From Symbiodinium sp. CCMP2592 (lineage: Eukaryota > Sar > Dinophyceae > Suessiales > Symbiodiniaceae), in the NCBI GenBank assembly GCA_905221615.1, contig CAJNDT010001305.1:1-64000 (forward strand): a DNA stretch of 64,000 bases, given 5' to 3'. The translations under genes and the position numbers were made by a program. Numbering within the stretch: position 1 is the stretch's first letter; each line of letters begins with the position of its first letter. The notes beneath the pieces are model-generated. The model was not told where the DNA came from. It searched no databases and was given only the letters and a program-made list of their open reading frames with translations. Shown here one piece after another: positions 35,382 through 46,882 of this stretch.

Positions 35382-36608
35382 GAATCACGGCTGACGATGC
35401 TGACGCTGCAGCAGACTAGAAGAACAGTCTGCTTTACCTGCAGATTGCAGAAGCAAGGATTTCACGCGGTCTTTCTCAGAGTCAGCTGGACATGCGTAAC
35501 ATACAGAGGCCAGCCTACCTGCTGCTCGTGTTGTAGGAACGATGCTGTCACGAACGAGTTACTACACCTGGTAATGCTTTCAGACTGTGACCGGGGCCCC
35601 AGGGTTTGTAGACTATTCTGTAGACAGTAGACTTTGGAGAGCCACGAACTTGACAGCATCGTTCATCCTACGCCAGGAGACTGTCAGATTGCCTGTAACA
35701 GATATCCACAAATCTTTAGTAGCACCACTGCTATCTGCAAATGTTTGGAACAGGTTGCTTTACCTGGCAGGAGTGTCACAACACGAGCACACATCATGAT
35801 TCATAATTTGCTCGGCCAGCATCTGCAAACAGACAGCAGGAGGCCTGCCTCCGAGTACAACATGAGCGGCACAGAAGCCTGTCTGCAGGTCGAGCAGTTT
35901 GCACGGACGGAAGTGTTGGAGGAAGGATGCTGTCCATAACGAGTCAGGGGTCCGGGGTCAGGGGAAAAGCTTATAAAATTACCTCGGGTTCTAGAGTCTA
36001 TAGATTGTACTCTAGACTATGGACCGCCAGACCCCAGTCCCCGCGATCCCAGCCCTGGCCACACTAAGCATCTGATTTGGTTTCTGGGCCCCGCCCCAAT
36101 GCCCTGGAGTATCATGGGACTCAGTAACTAGGCTGACTAGGGTTATAGATACTTTAATTGGTCTTATACAGAATTGGAGCTATAGTTACCTTACTTGTGA
36201 TCCTATTCCTCCAAGCAGCGCCTCCAGCGTCGTTCAGAGTTTTGTTCGCGAGTTTTCTCAGACTAGTTGTACTACACGGTGGTACAATGGATTCTGCGTT
36301 CCGTGCAAAAAAGGCAGCTTTGTCAACCAGACCTTCCGTCCTTGCGGGGCCAGACTTCAAGTCAGTGAATCGCTGTGCCAGTGCAGCCAGTGCAGTGGAT
36401 GATCGATCGAGTGACTCAGGTGGCTGGCTCATAGGTTGAATGATGGAGCAAGTTGGGCAAGTGAATATCTGCGAGTTGCAACAATCTCATGCTCCAGGCA
36501 GGGCTGCACAATCCCATGTTCCAGGCAGGGATCCAGGACACTTTTCTTGGCCGGCATTCTAGGCAGGACGCACGACACCAGCTTCTTGTAGTGTGTAGCT
36601 GCTGAGTC
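35382..36608. other. Intergenic DNA within duplication copy 2
   Basis: Mostly non-coding. One short frame from ATG 36287 to 36439 (MDSAFRAKKAALSTRPS..., 50 codons) is open here; the counterpart in copy 1 is frameshifted, so selection on it is not evident. Confidence 0.35.
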
Positions 36609-37697
36609 ATGGCCGATCTCGAAGGGCCTCTCCAAGAGGAAGTGCAGTTCGAGGGTGACGAGCAGCTTGAGGGGCTTCTTGCAGCTGCTGATGCCTTCGG
36701 CAATGCAGCTTCCACTGGTCGGAGGGCCAAGTCGAAAGCAAAGGCGAAGGCGAAGGCCTCAGGTGAGGCCCGTGTGCTCGGGGTTCCTGCTCCAAAGAAG
36801 GCTCCGGGACGTGAGACGTACCGTGGCCTCAAGTGCATGATCTGCCAGTGCGAAGATTGCACTGGCAAGAATCCGTATTGTCAGAAGTGCAAAGCTGACG
36901 TGGACAGCTTGGCGAAGACCGCGAAGGACGATGGGTGGGTCGAGAAATACGAAGATGCGAAGCGCAACGAGCGCACCTTCCGGAAATTGGTCCGGGATTA
37001 TCAGTTGGAGTGCCCGTCGAAAGGCAAAGGCCGCGCCCGTGTGCAGTACTCCAAGTCGAGAGCTCTCGAGATCATCGCCAACGAGCAGATTTCCGACGAG
37101 GGCACGCGCATGGCGAAGATGGACTGGTTTGACTTTGAGGCCTTCTACTCGCAGAAGAAGCTTTCGCCCGAAGACATCGAGACAAAATGGCGGACCCGTC
37201 TCGCTGCAGAGGGCGCTTACGACCTGGAAGGCGAGAACAGAGCCTTTCCAGAACGACTGCTCGTGAGGAAGGAGGACTACGTTGACTCCAAGGCTCGCCG
37301 CCGCGTCTCCCACCAGCTTGTCAACGAAGCCTCCCCGAAGGTCGCGAAGGAATCCTTCCTCGAGGACACCGCTGACGACCGACCCGCGAACTTCTTCTCG
37401 TCTGAGGCGAACAAGTTCTTTGAAGCGAGACCAAAGCGACGGGGTTCCACAGGCTCCAACGCCTCCGCCGGTTCCCTCTCCAGTGCGCCTGCTGCAGCTG
37501 CAGACGAAGAGAACGGAGAGAAAGAGAAACTCGTTGGCGGTGACCTGACAGTGTCGCGGCTGAAGGCCTTCGACGAGACCGGGGAGCAGCTCCAGAAGGC
37601 TCTCGAGACCCTTGGCGCCACAATCGCCAAGGTGGAGAAGGAGGCGCTTGGTTCCGTTGCAAGGGTTTCGGATTGGTTGGTTGATCCTCATCAGCTT
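36609..37697 (+). CDS. Three-exon gene of unknown function, exon 1
   Basis: Starts at ATG 36609 (MADLEGPLQEEVQFEGDEQ). Residues about 75-100 hold a small Cys cluster (CMICQCEDCTGKNPYCQKC) that likely binds zinc. Charged helical segments follow (KYEDAKRNERTFRKLVRDY), then FDFEAFYSQKKLSPEDIETKW, a Ser/Ala-rich acidic linker and a C-terminal helix (LQKALETLGATIAKVEKEA). The exon ends in phase at HQL before GTAATA (donor at 37698). Its partner acceptor CAG|G at 38279 keeps phase 0. The frame is long, unbroken and continued by two further exons, so this looks like a functional host gene. No family recognised. Confidence 0.65.
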
Positions 37698-38279
37698 GTA
37701 ATATGAACCCCGAAACGATAAATCCATGAATGCGAATAGCATTGGCTGAAGCACTGAAGACTGAAGCTTCAAGACTGGACGACAGCTTGGTTGCACGCAC
37801 AAAGAAATACTGCCAGTGTCGCAAGAACATCCAGGCAGGATCATTGCAACGAAATGAAGACGAAGTTAACACAACATCCAGGCAGGATCATTGCAACGAA
37901 ATCAAGACAAAATGAACGCAATGACATCCATGCGTGATGCGGGTCGGTCTCATGCCGAGAAATGAAGACGAAATTAACGCAACATCCAGGCAGGATCATT
38001 GCGACGAAATGAAGACGAAATGAGTGGGGAAAATGGTTCATCTCTAACTCTAGGTTGTTCGTAACTGCAATATGGAGCCCGAAACGATAAATCCATTACT
38101 GCTACGACGCCGAACAGCAACGGCTCAAAGCTCAAGACTGGACAACTGAACGGATCTGTGTCGCTGCTTGGTAGGCGTAGGCGATGTGATTGATCTCTAC
38201 TCTTGGTTGCTCGTCACTGCTGCCTCATGCACAAACCGTCATGTGCCGGGATGTTTTACGTTCATGTCGTCTGATGCAG
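37698..38279 (+). other. Intron 1 with internal repeats
   Basis: GTAATA...CAG|G intron, phase 0. It contains about three or four imperfect copies of a 46-50-bp unit (ACATCCAGGCAGGATCATTG, then CGAAATGAAGACGAAAT) at 37827-38020. A duplicated CCCGAAACGATAAATCCAT segment occurs at 37711 and 38080. Confidence 0.6.
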
Positions 38280-39233
38280 GTGAACGATATCGACGGCGAG
38301 GGTATCGTGCAAGACTACAAAAGCATAGTCTGCGAGCGCTTGGTTTTGGCAAAACTAGTTCACGACGACCTGAGCAAGGATGACAGCTGGAGCCAGCGCG
38401 ACCTTTTGCTGCAGAACGCGCTCACGGGCCAAGTCTCGCCTGTTCCAAACAAAACCTTGCTCCGGAGCGCGGGCAGCGTTCGAGACTTGCAGAAGCAGCT
38501 CAAAAGCATCACAAGCGCCGAGGATCTGCCAAAGGCCGCGGAGCAGGTGAAGGGCATGGTGAGCACATGGCGTGCCTTGGCACAGTCCGTGACCGTGGCA
38601 ATGCAGGAAGCCTCCAAAGCGATCCGGGAGGTGACGAAGAAGCGGAAGCGCAAGGAAAAGGAGGAGGAGAACAAGCAGAAGAGGGCGGCCGCAGCGGAGG
38701 CGAAGGCCCTTGCAAAGCAAGCCCAGCCCAAGGCACCGGCGGCGAAGGGTCCGACAGCGAATCCTGATGTTCTGGTCGAGCTCTTCGGCAAGCTCTCGAG
38801 CATTGAGAAGGTGACGGAGGCCAACGGTGACTCCTTCTTCGACGACCTCGGCCCTTCTGTGTCGAGGTGTGTGACGGTCAATGTCCCCACGCCGGTTGAG
38901 ATCGTCGGGCAGCCCTTCTTTGAGGCCCGGCTTGCCATCTTCATGAGCCAGTTTCCGGGGAGCTCGGCTGCCTTGAACACCGGAAGGGCGTTCATGAAGA
39001 TCGGGGCAGCGGAGAGCAAGCTTGGCAACTACTACGCAAAGTTGTCGTCGACTTCCCGGCCCGAGAAGTTGGCGGATGCGCATAAGGATTTCATGGTGCC
39101 CGGCTTCGTTGGTCTGGTTGCAAAGAAGACAAGCTTTCAGATCCTGGATCTTGCCTCTTTCCGGCACAGCTTCGGCGACAACAAGCTGGACATCGTCATG
39201 ATGTCGCTGGACAGCTTCTTCGTCACGTGCAAG
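38280..39233 (+). CDS. Three-exon gene of unknown function, exon 2
   Basis: Begins VNDIDGEGIVQDYKS after CAG|G. It contains a helical part (LVLAKLVHDDLSKDDSW), a helix with VSTWRALAQSVTVAMQEASKAIREV, a strongly basic run (KKRKRKEKEEENKQKR) that may be a nuclear signal, an Ala/Lys/Pro linker and a compact C-terminal domain (NPDVLVELFGKLSSIEKV to FVGLVAKKTSFQILDLASFRHSF). The frame stays open to 39248. The natural join FFVTCK to ELGIQNN implies a donor at 39234 reading GA, not GT; a GTCACG donor at 39222 is a phase-compatible alternative. Non-GT donors are known in Symbiodiniaceae. Confidence 0.6.
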
Positions 39234-39352
39234 GACATTGATGCATGATCTGCTACTGTTTGGAATGCTCTGCTGTGTGTTGCAGTCTGCAAGATTGTGC
39301 ATGTCTAGGTTTTGTGCATGGTTGGAATCATTTTCCGTTGTTTTGGTGGCAG

Positions 39353-39679
39353 GAGCTTGGCATTCAGAACAACATTGCCTCAATGGTTGCTGCTGCGATT
39401 GCCATGGATGAGAAGATGAAGGAGGCTGTCATCAAAGGCGGCGTCCAGATATCCTTGGAGCCTGGTCAGCTGCTGTACCTGCCGCCGCTGGTCGTGGTTT
39501 GGGAGCGATGCGAAGCTCCTGCGTCCTGGATCAGCTACAAGTGGGTTCCCGAAGCCGCTGAGGGTCTGCTTGCGACGATCAAGGCGGCGTTCGAGTTGGA
39601 TGGCTGGCCGGGCAATGACGTGTTGTCTCGCTGCCGCACCAACATGCAGATCATGGCAGACGCTTGGAATGTGAAGTGA
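39353..39679 (+). CDS. Three-exon gene of unknown function, exon 3
   Basis: Starts after GGCAG|G with ELGIQNNIASMVAAAIAMDEKM. It then has SLEPGQLLYLPPLVVVWER, a strand-turn-strand of a kind seen in cupin-like folds (PGxLLYxP), and ends ISYKWVPEAAEGLLATIKAAF...MADAWNVK at a TGA (39677-39679). The phase agrees with exon 2 ending at 39233 or 39221. Function unknown; the cupin likeness is only a local resemblance. Confidence 0.6.
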   Translation, partial: ELGIQNNIASMVAAAIAMDEKMKEAVIKGGVQISLEPGQLLYLPPLVVVWERCEAPASWISYKWVPEAAEGLLATIKAAFELDGWPGNDVLSRCRTNMQIMADAWNVK

Positions 39680-39942
39680 AGCTGCTTGGCTTAGCAGAAG
39701 CGGTGGGTGTTGTTGTTGTTGCTGGGGCAAGTAAGCCGCAGTACGGATGTTCAGACGATCGTAACAAACATTAGCATGCGTAGTATGCATCGTCAACTAA
39801 ACTATCTAAATCTTGTTGTTTTTTTGGTGCATTGTCGTCCACTGGTCCACTACTCGTCGCAAGTACCCAGTCAATGTGTGCTTTCGGATGTTCGGAGTAC
39901 GACAAGCAAGGAGTTTTTTCAGTGACTCATGCATACGGTTTA

Positions 39943-40400
39943 CAAGATTTCGTCGATGTTCCATAGTACTAGTGCGGATTTCGTCGATGTTCCATACTAC
40001 TAGCACGGATCTTGTGGGCTAGCCGCACTGACTTCCGATGTACCATGCTGCTAGTTTGGGTTTTTGTTGCTGGCAGTTGCTCAATACAACGAGCGAGGAG
40101 TGTTCACTGACTCGCGGGTGACTATTACAAGATTTCGTCGATGTTGCATACTACTACTGCGGATTTTTGGGATTAGCCCTGCAGTCCGGATTTGTTTATG
40201 AGCCACGGCCTCTGAACCTCCACGCTGCATGCCTCGTTTTCGCACCTGCAACGGTTGTTAGGATTCATGCATGCCAAATACTATGAGTTCGCCATACGTC
40301 AAACGCCATACTGCTACTGCGGATCTTCATGAACCTCGATGTATCGGGCATCAACAAAAAATCCGCGCTAGTAGTATGGAACATCCACGAAATCTTGTGG
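39943..40400. repeat. Short repeat in direct and inverted copies
   Basis: GATTTCGTCGATGTTCCATA with a following ACTAG...CGGAT occurs directly at about 39948, 39977 and (diverged) 40132. An inverted copy (ATCCGCGCTAGTAGTATGGA, then CGAAATC) lies at about 40362-40396. The inverted pair could fold or mark a small non-autonomous element. Confidence 0.55.
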
Positions 40401-40734
40401 CATGTATGGCTGCCTCAATGAAACTCCTCGCCAGTTGTATGGGGCCACCACCAACAACAACATAGCAACGATCACATCTGGTCATGTTGGCGACGTGTGC
40501 CGCTGATACGGTTGTTGTTGCTGCGGCAGTGGGTCATGCTTCCAATCTCTCAACATCTTTCTCGTCGTTATGGAGCCTTATCACGACTAAGGCTTCACTC
40601 GCAGCGTCGTCGTCAGTCTTGCTGAATTTCACTTTCGTCGTCCAAGTGTCCGTCGTCATCGGGTCATCGGTGTCATCGCGATATTGGTCGTTGTTGGGAA
40701 CGGTTGGGTGTTTTCGCGGTGGTTGCCGCTACTA

Positions 40735-40850
40735 CTACGACTGCTGCTGCTGCTGCTGCTGTGCTGCTGCTGCTGCTGCCACTACTACGACTGCTGCTGC
40801 TGCTGCCAGGCTGCCACTACTGCGGCTACCACTACTGCGGCCTGGTATCA
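40735..40850 (+). repeat. CTG-rich triplet microsatellite
   Basis: Interrupted (CTG)n with CCACTACTACGA interruptions occurring twice, then CTGCCACTACTGCGGC-type triplets. Confidence 0.8.
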
Positions 40851-41639
40851 CCCACCTTCGGTTGGATCTGCTGTTGCGCGCGAACACAACCACCGCAAAA
40901 CAACCGCCACAATCAGCGCGATCACCACAACCACAACCAACACAACCCACAACCCACAATTTCCACACTCACCACGGACCGCCGCAATTGCAGCCACTCC
41001 CACTCCCACCACTCCCACCCCCGCCACTGCCCACCACCGTGCAAAACACCGCCGCCACCACTGCCACCGCTCAACGGTCCGCTGTGCTTGACTCGGTTAC
41101 CCTGGGCCCTCTTTTCAATGATGCTGCACCTTCTCGCGGGAGACATGTTTGTTACAAACATGTCTGTCGTGATGCCAATCGGGACCCCAGGGGCTCGAGC
41201 ACCTGATTGGGTAGGGGTGCAGCTTGAGGAAAGAGGTGGTGAGCCATGGAAACAATCGAAATACTATTCTGGTTTGTTCAAAACCCAAAACAAAACACAG
41301 TACCAAACCGTTGGGTACTATAGTGATCGCCACCCCGTGCCCGGGTTCCCGGCTTCCGTCACTTTCACGATTACAATTTAGATTCCTAATCGCAATCATC
41401 TTCATCCCCCCAAAATGCGGTGGTACAAGTTTGGACCAGTGTTGGTGCCCGCGTTACTCGGATTATGAGTGGTAGAACTCCAAGTGTCAGTGCAAGCACT
41501 AGGAGTCGTAGTTCTAGTGGAAGCTGCAGTGGCAGTTTTGCTACTGTCATTTTTCTTTGAGTCATTGTCATTTTGACTGGTAGCATGATAAATAGCAGAA
41601 GTAATCGTTGTAGTAGAAAAAGTTAGTAGTACTAGTAGT

Positions 41640-42700
41640 GAGGGGGGGTTGGAAGCAACAGACCATCTGGACGCGAGGGACGGACGGACCATCTGGACGC
41701 GAGGGACGGACGGACGCACGAGCACGCAAACGTAGGGACGCGATAGGTACAGACGAACGAATGCGCGACGAACGGACCATCGGGACGGGAGGGACGGACG
41801 AACGCACGAGCAGGCAAACGAAGCGACGCGAAAAACAAAAACGACAATTCCGGAAACAAATTTGGTTTTGTTTTTTCGTTGAATTCGACGATCCAGACCC
41901 GATATCCAAATTCCCAAAATCTGAAAGCCGAGACCGCGGGGCGTGACGGACAGACGGACGAACGATCAGGATGGAAGCGAGAGCACGAGAGCGAAACGAC
42001 GACACAGAAAACAAAAACGAAAATTGACGAAACAGAATTGTTTCGACCGCTCCTCCAAACCCTAAAAACCCAAGGTCCAGCGGAGCGACGGACGGACGGA
42101 CGGACGGATGGGCGGATGGACGTATGGACGGATGGACGGAGAGACAGACCGACGTACAGACGGACGGATATACGGACACAGACGGAGCCAGCCCCAACTT
42201 CCAGGGTCCCGGACCCTTTTGGTCCCGTCCGTTCGTCCGTCGCTCTGTCTGCTCGGGTCCAAAGCCCCAGCCCCAGCTCCAGCCAGCCCCCAAGCCTCAG
42301 CCCGCCCAGCCCCGGCCCGACTAGCGGACAGAGACGGACAGATAGGTTTCGGAGAGGGAGCTGCGACGCGCAGATGCAGGTACGGTCGGACGAACGGACA
42401 ACCCCCAGTCGCAGCCAACCCAGCCCGCAAGGCAAGGGCCCCTCCTACCCCTAGCCCCAAAGCCCCAGCCGCAGCCTCAGCCCCAGACAGGCTCCGGCCC
42501 ATTCCTCTTCCGTCGTTATCTGACTAGCGGACGGATAGGCGGATGGAGGGACGGAGTGACGGACGGACACACAGAATCGAACAAACCCCCAGTCCCAGCC
42601 AACCCCAGACCGAGCCCGCACCAGCAGCTCCAGCCTTTTCTGCCGAGGCCGGGGGCGGAAGCCACCGGCCGAGGCGGAAGTTTTTCAACGTGTGAGAACT
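41640..42700. repeat. GACG/GGAC-rich simple-sequence region
   Basis: Dense GGACGGAC and related words on the plus strand (for example 42080-42180), with CCGTCC counterparts near 42225-42245 and Pro-codon-like CCCAGCCCC runs at 42255-42310 and 42460-42480. Open frames on both strands are compositional. Confidence 0.65.
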
Positions 42701-43799
42701 TTTATACGTGCGCATCCATACCAAAAACGATATTTGTGTTTTTGTGCGTGTTTATATCTACACCGGTGTCTACTCACATACTTCGTCTTTCTATAGGATC
42801 GGATACAGATTTGAGCGACTCGAAGCCTCACTTCAATTTAAGCAAACCCTTCCGAGGGCTGTTCACTCGGAAGCCACCGGCCGAGGCCGAATTGTCTTCA
42901 GGTGAAATAGCTTTCATACATGCACCCTGTTTGCTGTTGCATAAACGAAGATTCTTCAAAAAATAAGGCTTGCATCTTCCTGTATCTATGTCTCAATATC
43001 CATATCCAGATATATACCTTTTTTGTGCTTGTGTGCACGTATGTAAACCTGAGTCCAACGTATATCCATGTTTACATGTTTATCGATACTCACATCTTCA
43101 TATGTATCTAGATATGGATGTGCGTGTTTCTGTGTACTTTTGTTCTGAACGCATGTTTCCCATATGTCAGTCTCAAGCTTTACTTGCGCTTGTGTGTATA
43201 TATTTGGGTAATTGCTGATTTTAATTTGTGTCTATAGTTTTCCCTTATGTCTAAATCCAATTATCTAGAAACCGCAGTTCTCAACATATACATGTATATA
43301 TTATGGTGTACATCTGTATCTATTTACATCCACTTCTTTATCCACATCTGTTGCATTTCTATACTTATATCTCTGCATGTATCTGAATCAGGAGATATGA
43401 CGAACGATTTTGATATTTATAGCAATGTCTTATGTATTTATACGTTTATCTTTCTCTAAACCTATGTCCATATCCATGTCTACTTCTATGTGTGTATGTA
43501 CACCGGAATGTGGATTCAAATCTATATGTATATATATATATATATATATATTTATTTATTTATATATACTACATTACGCCTACATCTATATCTATATCTA
43601 CACCTGAATGATTAAATAGTTAAATAGCATAGTATGTATATTTATATAAGCACATGTATCTGTATCACTATATCTTTATACGTGTCTATCTACAAACGCA
43701 AGTTTCTATATTTCGATATATCTATACACCAATATATCCTCATACCTGTATATCTCTAGATAATACCTACAGATCAATATACTTTTATATCTATATACT

Positions 43800-43830
<31 letters not shown>

Positions 43831-44300
43831 CCATATAACTATATATCTATGTATCTATGTCTCATATCTCTGTTTACCGGTATATCTGTATTTCTATATA
43901 TGTGTATACTTGTATTTTTATATACTTCAATATATACATGTATTCTTATATATTTCGATATCCATATATCTGTATATCGTTATCATATACACATGTACAT
44001 GCCTCTACATCTACATCTCTATAAAGCTGTCTATTTATTCGTTTGTACATATGTATGTATGAATGTATATAAACAGTTATATGTATATACATATATATAT
44101 ATATATACGCCTATAAGCCGATATATCTATGTATCGATTTGCCTTTATATCTGTATATTCATATCTGTATATATGTTTATGTGTTCTATCTGAGGCTTTA
44201 TATCTTCATTTTTATCTGTATATGTAGCTGCATTTATACCTATATATTAGTACCTCTATCTATGTCTATATTTATACCTGTTTGTATATCTGTATAATCG
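42701..44300. repeat. AT-rich, TATA/ATCT-type simple repeat tract
   Basis: From about 42950 the sequence is dominated by TATAT, ATCTATAT and TGTATATAT words, with near-perfect (TA)n at about 43526-43550 and 43800-43825. Frames here translate to Tyr/Ile strings and are not genes. The composition break with the GC-rich neighbours is sharp. Confidence 0.75.
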
Positions 44301-45180
44301 TGGTTTTAAGTAAATCGACATACAAGCCCTCGGCGGGGTGTAACAAGTTGACATCATACATAGGCACAAACGTGCAAAAATAGATTCACATACATGCCAG
44401 ATGGTGTTCAAGTAGATTAACATACATAGTCACAGGAGGGGTTTCAAGTAAACAGACATACATAGGTCCAGGCAGGGTTTAAGTGAATTTATATGCATAG
44501 TCCCAGGCGTGGCTGAAGTCAAATGACATGCCTGCAAACCCAGACGAGATTTAAGTAAATTGACATACATAGACCCAAGCGGGGTTTAGATATATAGACG
44601 GCATTGAAGTCAATTGATATGCATAGTCCTAAGCGGTTTTATTTAAATTGACACACATAGGCCCAGATGCAAAAAAAGTAAGCTCACATAAATCCTTCCA
44701 AGTGGGGTTTTAATAAGTTGACATACACAGGCCCAGATGGGGTTTAAGTCAAGTGACATGTATAGCCGTAGGCAGGGTTTCAGTAATTGACATATGTAAG
44801 CCCAGTCGGCGATTAAGTAAATTGACATATATAGCCCTAGGTGTGCTTAAAGTGAATTGACATATACACACACATATATATATATATGGGGTTTGCATAT
44901 ATACATATATATATGTGTGCCAGACGAGACTGAGTAAGTGCACATAGATAGTCCCAGCGGGGCTTATGTAAATAGACATATATGGCTTTAGTTGGGGTGT
45001 AAGTGAATTAACATACACAGCCGTAAGCGGGGGTTTAAGTAAATTGACATATATAGGTCTAGGCAGGGTTTAAGTAAATTGACATACATAGCCCCAAAAA
45101 CCTGGGTTGAATAAATCCACATGTATAACTCCAAACAGGGCTTAATTAATTAACATGCACAAGACCGAACGAGAGGTTAT
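44301..45180 (+). repeat. Minisatellite, about 46-bp degenerate unit
   Basis: Around 18 diverged units share GTTTAAGTAAATTGACATAC, then ATAG[GC]CCCAGGCGGG. Unit length varies (about 42-55 bp). A short (TA)n interruption lies near 44875-44915. Confidence 0.8.
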
Positions 45181-45293
45181 GTATCTTCACACACATTGGT
45201 CCGAGCGCTTCCCAACTTTCATAGCTAGTTGCTGCGCTGGCGCACCTCGGCTGCGCCGCTAAAGGCCGTTCAACACAAGGCGCAGCCTCTAAA
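45181..45293. other. Short spacer between minisatellite and first telomere-type array
   Basis: GC-rich, with imperfect palindromic words around GCTGCGCTGGCGC. Nothing coding. Confidence 0.4.
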
Positions 45294-45408
45294 ATTTAGG
45301 GTTTAGGGTTTAGGGTTTAAGGTTTAGGGTTTAGGGTTTAGGGTTTAGGGTTTAGGGTTTAGGGTTTAGGGTTTAGGGTTTAGGGTTTAGGGTTTAGGGT
45401 TTAGGGTT
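45294..45408 (+). repeat. Interstitial telomere repeat (TTTAGGG)n, array 1
   Basis: About 16 units, nearly perfect (one TTTAAGG variant). TTTAGGG is the plant/dinoflagellate telomere repeat. Confidence 0.95.
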
Positions 45409-46640
45409 CGCCAGCGCAGTGCTGGCGCCCTGACCAATTCCGCTTTTTAGCACTTTGAAGCAATTTCTCTTCCCTAGGGGTCGGCGCAAAGTGCAAAAGT
45501 GTTCATCGGCGCAAAGTGCAAACCTTTGAAGCAATTTCTCTTTCCTATGGGGTCCGCGCAAAGTGCAAAAGTTCGGCGCAAAGTGCAAAAGTGTTCATTA
45601 CGTCTTCTCGTTTTGGTGTCTGCGCCAGCAGCTGCATCCCTTTCTTTTAAGGGGGCTGACGCTTAAACCGTAAAACTCGTTGTTTGCTCCGCGATTGCTC
45701 TCTGTTGGTTCGGGCTAGACTAAATTTAGTCTTTTTTAATGTTAAGGGTTTGCTGGGGTTTGGTAAAAACGGCGGTTTTTGACAATCATGTTTTTCGGCA
45801 CTTTTTCCGGGTTGGGGATCGAAACCTTTGAACTTTTTCTGGCGCGGCCGGGTTCCCCTTCGCGAAGTTTCAGGGGTGCGAGGTGGGTTGGGGCTCGGAG
45901 GCGGAGGGGTCCGAGCGCGAGCATCTCACCCGAAGGCTTTCTCTGCCTTAAGGGGGTCCATGTTGACTGCGCTCACAGGCGCCCCGAGCATCTCCCACGA
46001 ACGCTTGCTCTGCTTTAGGGGGGCTGGTCCTTAGGTCCTAAAGTTTTGCGTCTGCCTCTCGAATGTTTTCTGTTTGTTCGGGTTAAGTTAGGTTTAGAGC
46101 ACTGTGAGTGTTAAGAGATTGCCGGGTCTTGGTGGTTCTTGTGGTTTCACTGCTTTGAGGGGGCCGTTGCTTAAGCCTTAAAAGTTGTCGTCTGCTCCGC
46201 GATTGCTCTCTGTTGGTTCGGGCTAGACTAAATTGAGGCTTTGTTAGTGTTGAGGGATTGCCGGGGTTTGGGGGTGCTTGTGGTTTCACTGCTTTTAGTG
46301 GGCCGTTGCATAAGCCTTCAAGCTCGTCGTCTGCCCCGTTGTCTGCTCCGCGATTGCTCTCTGTTGGTTCGGGCTAGACTAAATTGAGGCTTTCTTATTG
46401 TTGAGGGATTGCTGGGGTTTGTTGCCCGGGGTCGGGGCACCTTCCCACAGCTTCCCACAGCCAGGGCCCGGGCCGGAGGGCCCGGGGCCGGGGCACCTTC
46501 CCCCACCGCTTTCCGCAGCCACAAGGCCGGGGCACCTTCCCGGGGCCGGGGCACCTTCCCACAGCCAGGGCCCGGGGAGGGGCACCTTCCCGCAGCCAGG
46601 GCCGGGGCCAGAACACCTTCCCACAGCTTGGTAGTAGTAG
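45409..46640 (+). repeat. Subtelomere-like block T, copy 1
   Basis: Starts with the inverted repeat CGCCAGC...GCTGGCG. It recurs at 50629-51860 with point differences and indels. Inside are ~150-bp subrepeats marked by CTCTGTTGGTTCGGGCTAGA (about 45700, 46210, 46360). The end is rich in CAGGGCCCGGGGCCGGGGCA words, followed by a (GTA)n/(TAG)n tract at 46630-46670. No gene is supported. Confidence 0.75.
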
Positions 46641-46797
46641 TTGTAGTAGTAGTAGTAGTAGTACTAGTACGGAGGGCTTGCTGGGCTCTCGGTCAATTTA
46701 CTTAAAGGTTTACGGTTGCTTGCCTTAAATCCTGCGTACCTGCTGGGCATCAAACCAGAACCTGCGCTGGCGCATCTTCGGCCTCTGGCCGTCTAAA

Positions 46798-46869
46798 ATT
46801 TAGGGTTTTGGGGTTTAGGGTTTAGGGTTTAGGGTTTAGGGTTTAGGGTTTAGGGTTTAGGGTTTAGGG
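46798..46869 (+). repeat. Interstitial telomere repeat, array 2
   Basis: About nine TTTAGGG units with one TTTTGGGG variant near the start. Confidence 0.95.
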
Positions 46870-46882
46870 TGTGTAACAGTAT

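Larger units (their letters stand above)
34512..36783 (+). repeat. Tandem segmental duplication, copy 2
   Basis: Direct copy of 32198-34491. The offset is 2,314 bp at the left end and falls to about 2,298 bp by the 33161/35459 positions because of small indels. Copy 2 continues into intact exon 1 of the next gene, so copy 2 holds the original right flank and copy 1 the original left flank. Confidence 0.85.
39680..41640. other. Gene-free stretch with dispersed and triplet repeats
   Basis: No credible gene. It contains the GATTTCGTCGATGTTCCAT repeat family (39943-40400) and a CTG/CTA triplet tract (about 40735-40850). Long frames across 40480-41380 are low-complexity translations (Leu/Thr/His runs). 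Confidence 0.6.

Noticed and set aside
36759..37844. 361-codon minus-strand frame
   Set aside because: Antisense of exon 1 of the gene at 36609, whose sense frame has a clear start, phase-matched splice sites and downstream exons.
38355..39383. 342-codon minus-strand frame
   Set aside because: Antisense of exon 2 of the same gene.
40484..42454. Several overlapping long frames on both strands
   Set aside because: Low-complexity Leu/Ala/His/Arg/Ser strings from CTG triplets and GACG repeats; no domain and no splice context.
43654..44193. 179-codon Tyr/Ile-rich frame
   Set aside because: Comes from TATA/ATCT repeats.
44301..45180. CRISPR-like array
   Set aside because: Units are contiguous and diverged without unique spacers; eukaryotic minisatellite.
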